Assembly: GCA_003446375.1 (NCBI GenBank) | Contig: DMAW01000015.1 | Span: 1-17,291, forward strand | Origin: Eubacteriaceae bacterium | GTDB lineage: Bacteria; Bacillota; Clostridia; Eubacteriales; Alkalibacteraceae | Length of the DNA stretch: 17,291 bases | Direction of reading: 5' to 3' | Shown here: positions 13,385-17,291 of the stretch, one piece after another | How the letters are laid out: every line of letters starts with the position of its first letter | Numbering within the stretch: position 1 is the stretch's first letter | Program-made: the position numbers and the translations under genes | The notes under the pieces: generated by a model | What the model saw: only the letters and a program-made list of their open reading frames with translations | Databases searched by the model: none | What the model was told of the DNA's origin: nothing

Positions 13385-14314
13385 ATGATATCTGTCGTCA
13401 AAAAAAAAGCTAAGAAGAATGAATTGGTTATAAAAATATATGATAAGACATTAAATTGGTATTATAAATATATTTTAACCGATAGGAGGTTAATTAAACA
13501 AATTTTTAAAAGAAAACTTAATAGAGATGTTGAGCTTAAAAACCCAGTTAAGTATAATGATAAACTTCAATGGCTGAAATTGCATTGGAAAGATCCATTA
13601 GCAAAAAGGTGTGCAGATAAATATGAAGTAAGAGAAATTGTGAAAGAAAGAATTGGTTCTGAATACTTAAATGAACTGATTGCTGTTTATAAATCAGTTG
13701 ATGAAATTGATCTTAAAAAGCTTCCAAATAGATTTGTATTAAAAGGGACACACGGTTCAGGATTTAATATTATATGTGAAGATAAATCTCGAGTCAATTG
13801 GGATGAAAAATTTAAAGAAATAAAAAGATGGTTTTACAGAGATTATTATTGGAAAAATAGAGAACCTGTTTACAAGGGAATAAAGCCCCGCATAATTTGT
13901 GAGAAGTTTTTGGTTCAGAATGATGGAGAGGAATTAAGAGATTATCGTTTTTTTTGTTTCAATGGAGAACCTAAATTTATAACTGTTGATTTTAGTATAA
14001 CTGATAAGGAAAAAACAAGAAGAAACTTATATGACCTGCAATGGGGTTTAATGGATGCTGAAATATCATATCCTAAAGAAATCGATATAAAAGTAAATAA
14101 GCCAGAAAAGCTTGACGAGATGATAAATTTAAGTAGAAAGTTATCTTCAGGATTTCCTCATGCAAGAGTAGATTTTTATTATATAGATAATAGAATTATA
14201 TTTGGTGAAATCACATTCTTTCATCAAAGTGGTGTAGGGAAAATATCACCTGAAGACTTTGAGATTAAGATGGGAAACTGGTTAAATATCCCAATTGACA
14301 CTGGAGGTAATTAG
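13385..14314 (+). CDS. TupA-like ATP-grasp protein (second of two)
   Basis: A 309-residue paralogue of the protein at 8647-9549. It shares YNDKLQWLKLHWKDP (57-71), DKYEVRE (78-84), FVLKGTHGSGFNII (117-130), PRIICEKFL (168-176), DYRFFCFNGEPK (186-197), ARVDFYYID (260-268) and FGEITFFHQSG (273-283). All ATP-grasp positions seen in the first copy are kept. The N-terminus and the segment 200-240 differ, so the two probably use different substrates. The ATG at 13385 is five bases after GAGAGGTG. The open frame further upstream overlaps the flippase gene and is rejected. It ends two bases before the UDP-glucuronate epimerase gene, a tight coupling that fits a uronic acid substrate. Confidence 0.85.
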   Translation: MISVVKKKAKKNELVIKIYDKTLNWYYKYILTDRRLIKQIFKRKLNRDVELKNPVKYNDKLQWLKLHWKDPLAKRCADKYEVREIVKERIGSEYLNELIAVYKSVDEIDLKKLPNRFVLKGTHGSGFNIICEDKSRVNWDEKFKEIKRWFYRDYYWKNREPVYKGIKPRIICEKFLVQNDGEELRDYRFFCFNGEPKFITVDFSITDKEKTRRNLYDLQWGLMDAEISYPKEIDIKVNKPEKLDEMINLSRKLSSGFPHARVDFYYIDNRIIFGEITFFHQSGVGKISPEDFEIKMGNWLNIPIDTGGN

Positions 14315-14316
14315 AA

Positions 14317-15330
14317 ATGAAAATACTAATAACAGGTGCCGCCGGATTCATCGGCTTTCACCTTTCAAAGAAATTACTTGATCAATCTTATCAAATAATA
14401 GGAATTGATAACTTGAACGACTATTATAATCCAAACCTAAAACAGTCCAGACTTGAGATTCTAGGTAAATACAATAACTTTAATTTCCATAAAGTAGACT
14501 TAAAAGACAAAACTGAAGTAGATCAAATCTTCGAAACCTACCAGCCTAGTCACGTCATAAATTTAGCGGCTCAAGCAGGAGTGCGTTACTCCATTGAGAA
14601 TCCCTATGCTTATGTGGATTCTAACTTAACTGGTTTTATGAACATCTTAGAGGCTTGTAGAAATTATCCAGTAGAGCATCTTCTTTATGCATCTTCAAGC
14701 TCTGTTTACGGAGGTAATAAGGTAGCACCATTTTCTACAAATCATAATGTGGACCATCCGGTTTCACTTTATGCTGCTACGAAGAAGTCAAATGAATTGA
14801 TGGCCCACACCTATAGTCATCTTTATGGCATTCCAACAACAGGACTTAGATTCTTCACAGTTTACGGACCATACGGAAGACCAGATATGGCTTACTTCTC
14901 ATTCACAAAGGACATTTTAGCCGGAAAGCCTATCAAAGTATTTAATCATGGAAAGATGGAAAGAGACTTCACTTATATTGATGATATTGTAGAAGGTATC
15001 GTGAAGCTAATTAATAAAGCGCCTGTTGCAAATAAAGAGTGGGATGAAAGTAAGGATGATTTAAGTACAAGCTTTGCACCTTACAAAATCTACAACATTG
15101 GCAATAACAACCCGGTGCAACTCATGAGGTTCATCAACGCTTTAGAGTCAGCACTTGGAAAAGAAGCAGAGAAAGTATATATGGATATGCAGCCTGGGGA
15201 TGTATTGAGAACCTATGCTGATGTGTCAGATCTTGAAAGAGACATTAACTTTAAACCATCTACGAGTATTGAGGACGGACTTAAGAAATTCGTTGAATGG
15301 TATGAAGAATATTATAAAGTAGAGAAATAG
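14317..15330 (+). CDS. UDP-glucuronate 4-epimerase
   Basis: A 337-residue extended SDR that interconverts UDP-GlcA and UDP-GalA. Seen: the NAD motif GAAGFIG (7-13) after a beta strand; NLNDYYNPNLKQSRL (32-45) and LAAQAGVRYSIENPYAYV (83-100), both typical of UDP-glucuronate epimerases as opposed to GalE; SSSSVYGG (126-133); and Y152 and K156 in SLYAATKKSNE. It keeps GLRFFTVYGPYGRPDMAYF. GGAGG lies inside the end of the previous gene. By eye, the codons are less A/T-rich than in the genes from 5380 to 14314, as expected for a conserved gene beside a variable block. A close alternative is another UDP-sugar 4-epimerase. Confidence 0.9.
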   Translation: MKILITGAAGFIGFHLSKKLLDQSYQIIGIDNLNDYYNPNLKQSRLEILGKYNNFNFHKVDLKDKTEVDQIFETYQPSHVINLAAQAGVRYSIENPYAYVDSNLTGFMNILEACRNYPVEHLLYASSSSVYGGNKVAPFSTNHNVDHPVSLYAATKKSNELMAHTYSHLYGIPTTGLRFFTVYGPYGRPDMAYFSFTKDILAGKPIKVFNHGKMERDFTYIDDIVEGIVKLINKAPVANKEWDESKDDLSTSFAPYKIYNIGNNNPVQLMRFINALESALGKEAEKVYMDMQPGDVLRTYADVSDLERDINFKPSTSIEDGLKKFVEWYEEYYKVEK

Positions 15331-15413
15331 GCTAAATGAAAATGAAAGTCATACTCAAATTAAAGCTATTAGGTCTTAAATGATCTTACATAAATCAAGG
15401 GGGTATTCAAAAC

Positions 15414-16580
15414 ATGAAAATTACAATCGCTGGAACAGGCTATGTTGGTCTGTCTAATGCCATACTTTTAGCGCAACATAACGAGGTAATCGCACTAGAT
15501 ATCATCAAAGAAAAAGTGGATATGATCAACAATAAAAAGTCACCAATAGCAGATCCTGAAATTGAAGAGTATTTAGCAACTAAGGATCTTAATCTAACTG
15601 CAACAACTGATAATTATGAGGCATTCAAAGATGCTGACTATGTAATCATTTCTACGCCAACAAACTACGATCCAGAGAGGAACTACTTTAATACAAGAAC
15701 TGTAGAAGCAGTCATAGCAAATGTATTATCGATAAATCCAGATGCTGTAATGATTATTAAGTCTACAGTACCTGTTGGGTATACAGAATCAATCAAAGAA
15801 AAATTTGATACAGAGAATGTTATTTTCAGTCCTGAATTCTTAAGAGAAGGAAAAGCACTTTATGATAATCTCTATCCATCAAGGATCGTTGTTGGGGAGC
15901 AGTCGGAGAGAGCTAAAGTGTTCGCTGAACTACTAGCTCAAGGGGCAATCAAGGAAAATATTGATATTCTATATACAGATGCAACAGAAGCAGAGGCGAT
16001 TAAATTGTTCGCCAATACCTACCTTGCCCTTCGTGTAGCTTACTTTAATGAGCTTGATTCCTATGCAGAAGTAAGGGGGCTTAACACTAAGCAGATTATC
16101 GAAGGCGTTGGGCTGGATCCACGTATCGGTAATCACTACAATAACCCTTCATTTGGTTATGGTGGATACTGCTTGCCTAAAGATACAAAACAATTATTAG
16201 CCAATTACCAAGATGTGCCTCAAAACGTGATGTCTGCGATAGTGGATGCAAATAGAACGAGAAAAGACCATATCGCTGATATGATCATCAAGAGACAGCC
16301 TAAGATTGTAGGAATCTATAGACTTACAATGAAGATGGACTCTGACAACTTCCGTCAGTCTGCAATTCAGGGGGTCATGAAACGTATCAAAGCCAAGGGT
16401 ATCGAGGTAGTGGTATTTGAACCAGCCTTGAAAGAGGATGAATTCTATCATTCTAGGGTTATCAAGGATTTTGATGAGTTCAAGAAGATCTCAGATGTTA
16501 TCGTAGCAAATAGATTATCGGATGAGATTAGAGATGTCGTGGACAAGGTCTATACACGAGATTTATTTAGTAGAGATTAA
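15414..16580 (+). CDS. ugd: UDP-glucose 6-dehydrogenase
   Basis: A 388-residue enzyme oxidising UDP-glucose to UDP-glucuronate with two NAD+. Seen: GTGYVGLSNAILLAQHNEV (7-25); STPTNYDPERNYFNTR (80-95); KSTVPVGYT (116-124); FSPEFLREGKALYDNL (138-153); K197 and N201 in EAIKLFANTYLALRVAYFNE; and the catalytic C253 with D257 in SFGYGGYCLPKDTKQL. Length matches the short form (E. coli Ugd, 388). The ATG follows AAGGGGG. The preceding 83 bases hold no gene or terminator I can see, so it is probably the last gene of the operon. It supplies the substrate of the epimerase upstream. Confidence 0.95.
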   Translation: MKITIAGTGYVGLSNAILLAQHNEVIALDIIKEKVDMINNKKSPIADPEIEEYLATKDLNLTATTDNYEAFKDADYVIISTPTNYDPERNYFNTRTVEAVIANVLSINPDAVMIIKSTVPVGYTESIKEKFDTENVIFSPEFLREGKALYDNLYPSRIVVGEQSERAKVFAELLAQGAIKENIDILYTDATEAEAIKLFANTYLALRVAYFNELDSYAEVRGLNTKQIIEGVGLDPRIGNHYNNPSFGYGGYCLPKDTKQLLANYQDVPQNVMSAIVDANRTRKDHIADMIIKRQPKIVGIYRLTMKMDSDNFRQSAIQGVMKRIKAKGIEVVVFEPALKEDEFYHSRVIKDFDEFKKISDVIVANRLSDEIRDVVDKVYTRDLFSRD

Positions 16581-16810
16581 TAGACAAGACTTGATCCCAC
16601 CTATCCAACTACCCAACTCCCCAAGAAACTTTTCATCTACATAAGTAAATTTTGGGAATCTTATATGAGGCTTAGAAGTAATAAGGGTTACACCAACTAA
16701 AGCTTAGATTTGAGAGGTGCCGGGCACGGACAAGTTGATTAGGGTGATGGAGAGATGAGCAACTATACAGAATAAACAGATAGGCAAATAGGCTGGTATC
16801 AAGAACGGTT

Positions 16811-16845
16811 GTGATGGTAACACCCAGATAAACAGTGATGGTAAC
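16811..16845 (+). repeat. Short direct repeat GTGATGGTAAC
   Basis: Two identical 11-base copies at 16811-16821 and 16835-16845, 24 bases apart, in the gene-free stretch. These could be protein-binding sites or the remains of an insertion. Confidence 0.6.
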
Positions 16846-16908
16846 TTTTCAGATTGGTAGTGAAAGATAACGGACAATATAGGAATGCAGACATAACACA
16901 TCAAAGAG

Positions 16909-16953
16909 AACGGGCATGAGAAGAGTAAGTTAGATAGCTTTGCCCGTTTTATT
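16909..16953 (+). terminator. Rho-independent terminator in the gene-free stretch
   Basis: Arms AACGGGCA (16909-16916) and TGCCCGTT (16941-16948) are followed by TTATTT. The 24-base loop is larger than usual. It faces the + strand, so something transcribed from upstream (late ugd message or an unseen RNA) ends here before the nucleotidyltransferase gene. Confidence 0.65.
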
Positions 16954-17007
16954 TATAAATGAAGGTGTCAGAATATTGTATTAAAGGTTGAAGTGTGGGA
17001 GGTATTA

Positions 17008-17049
17008 ATGAACGCATCAGTTTTGTTAGCTATTGTGTGTTTATATTAA
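17008..17049 (+). CDS. Possible 13-codon leader ORF
   Basis: ATG at 17008 with GGGAGG six bases upstream encodes MNASVLLAIVCLY and stops at TAA, 21 bases before the nucleotidyltransferase start. Its 5' flank (TATTAAAGGTT...GGGAG) is repeated just before the next gene. It may be a translated leader or simply a by-product of a duplicated leader; no homology is recognisable. Confidence 0.25.
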   Translation: MNASVLLAIVCLY

Positions 17050-17070
17050 AGGTTTAAAGGGGGAGAAGAA

Positions 17071-17291
17071 ATGTCAATCAATTCATATTTAACTGACTTA
17101 GCAAGTGACCTTGTATTATCATCAGATGAGAAATCAAGCATAGGGACATCAATTGATACGCTCTCAAGAAGGCTAGATCTATATTTTAGTAGTGGAGAAT
17201 TACATAAGCATTTTCAATTCGGATCGAGCACTAGAGGAACAATATTGCCAAGAAAAGCAGATTCAGGATCAGATATTGATTATATGGTAGT
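17071..17291 (+). CDS. CD-NTase-like nucleotidyltransferase (3' end outside window)
   Basis: The first 73 codons are visible. After a helical N-terminus (SINSYLTDLASDLVLSSDE, then SSIGTSIDTLSRRLDLYF) comes FQFGSSTRGTILPRKADSGS followed by DIDYMV. This is a nucleotidyltransferase active site with the GS loop at 51-52 and the metal-binding D68-x-D70. The same pattern is typical of SMODS-type CD-NTases, which make cyclic oligonucleotide signals in CBASS anti-phage defence. CBASS partners (effector, Cap2/Cap3 or others) would lie to the right, beyond the window. The ATG at 17071 has GGGGGAG upstream. Other nucleotidyltransferases share the DxD motif, so CBASS membership is inference while the enzyme class is fairly safe. 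The gene stands apart from the polysaccharide operon, behind a terminator. Confidence 0.75.
   Translation, partial: MSINSYLTDLASDLVLSSDEKSSIGTSIDTLSRRLDLYFSSGELHKHFQFGSSTRGTILPRKADSGSDIDYMV

Larger units (their letters stand above)
16581..17007. other. Long intergenic region between the polysaccharide cluster and the nucleotidyltransferase
   Basis: About 430 bases with no credible gene. Visible signals are a palindrome GTGCC-G-GGCAC (16717-16727), a direct repeat GTGATGGTAAC (16811-16821 and 16835-16845) and a terminator (16909-16953). A minus-strand open frame (16704-16904) has no ribosome site and an unlikely composition. I see no strong terminator directly after ugd. Confidence 0.65.

Noticed and set aside
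16704..16904. Minus-strand ORF of 66 codons
   Set aside because: No ribosome site, odd composition rich in I, P, L and S, and no family resemblance; likely chance.

Overview
The window reads as low-GC Firmicutes DNA, probably from a Clostridia-type organism. The genes have strong AGGAGG-type ribosome binding sites and A+T-rich codons. The small DUF1659/DUF2922 protein pair and a ComK-like protein are Firmicutes families. I cannot name the genus from sequence alone.

Left part (1-3525): a patchwork of short, mostly independently transcribed genes separated by dispersed repeats. In order these are the last 23 codons of a Fis-type helix-turn-helix regulator, an AlkD-like DNA alkylation repair glycosylase with its own terminator, a small sigma-70-like factor, a convergent ComK-like gene, and two tiny proteins (DUF1659 and DUF2922). 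Both tiny genes have 14-nt ribosome binding sites complementary to the canonical 16S rRNA tail, and a clear terminator follows the second. At least four repeat families recur in the gaps: a ~110-bp imperfect hairpin element (called A here), a 'gtcatttcgagc...gagaaatctc' element (B), a shared ~37-nt leader (C), and a small GTAGGG/GCCCTAC hairpin (D).

Centre (3600-16580): a complete-looking Wzx/Wzy-type cell-surface polysaccharide cluster, all on the + strand. A consensus-like promoter overlaps an inverted repeat. The genes are an initiating PglC-type phosphoglycosyl transferase, an SDR epimerase/reductase, a GT2 glycosyltransferase, a beta-propeller protein of unknown role, a GT4 glycosyltransferase, a TupA-like ATP-grasp protein, a second GT4, a Wzy-like polymerase, a Wzx-like flippase, a second TupA-like ATP-grasp protein, UDP-glucuronate 4-epimerase and UDP-glucose 6-dehydrogenase. 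The likely job is to make UDP-GlcA and UDP-GalA, build a repeat unit on undecaprenyl phosphate, flip and polymerise it. The two ATP-grasp enzymes may join amino acids or peptides to the uronic acid carboxyls, by analogy with teichuronopeptide TupA. The last two genes look less A+T-rich than the variable middle.

Right edge (16581-17291): about 490 bases without a recognisable gene, holding a small palindrome, a short direct repeat and a rho-independent terminator. A 13-codon possible leader ORF follows, then the first 73 codons of a nucleotidyltransferase with a GS...DxD active site like that of CD-NTases. This could be the first gene of a CBASS anti-phage locus that continues outside the window.
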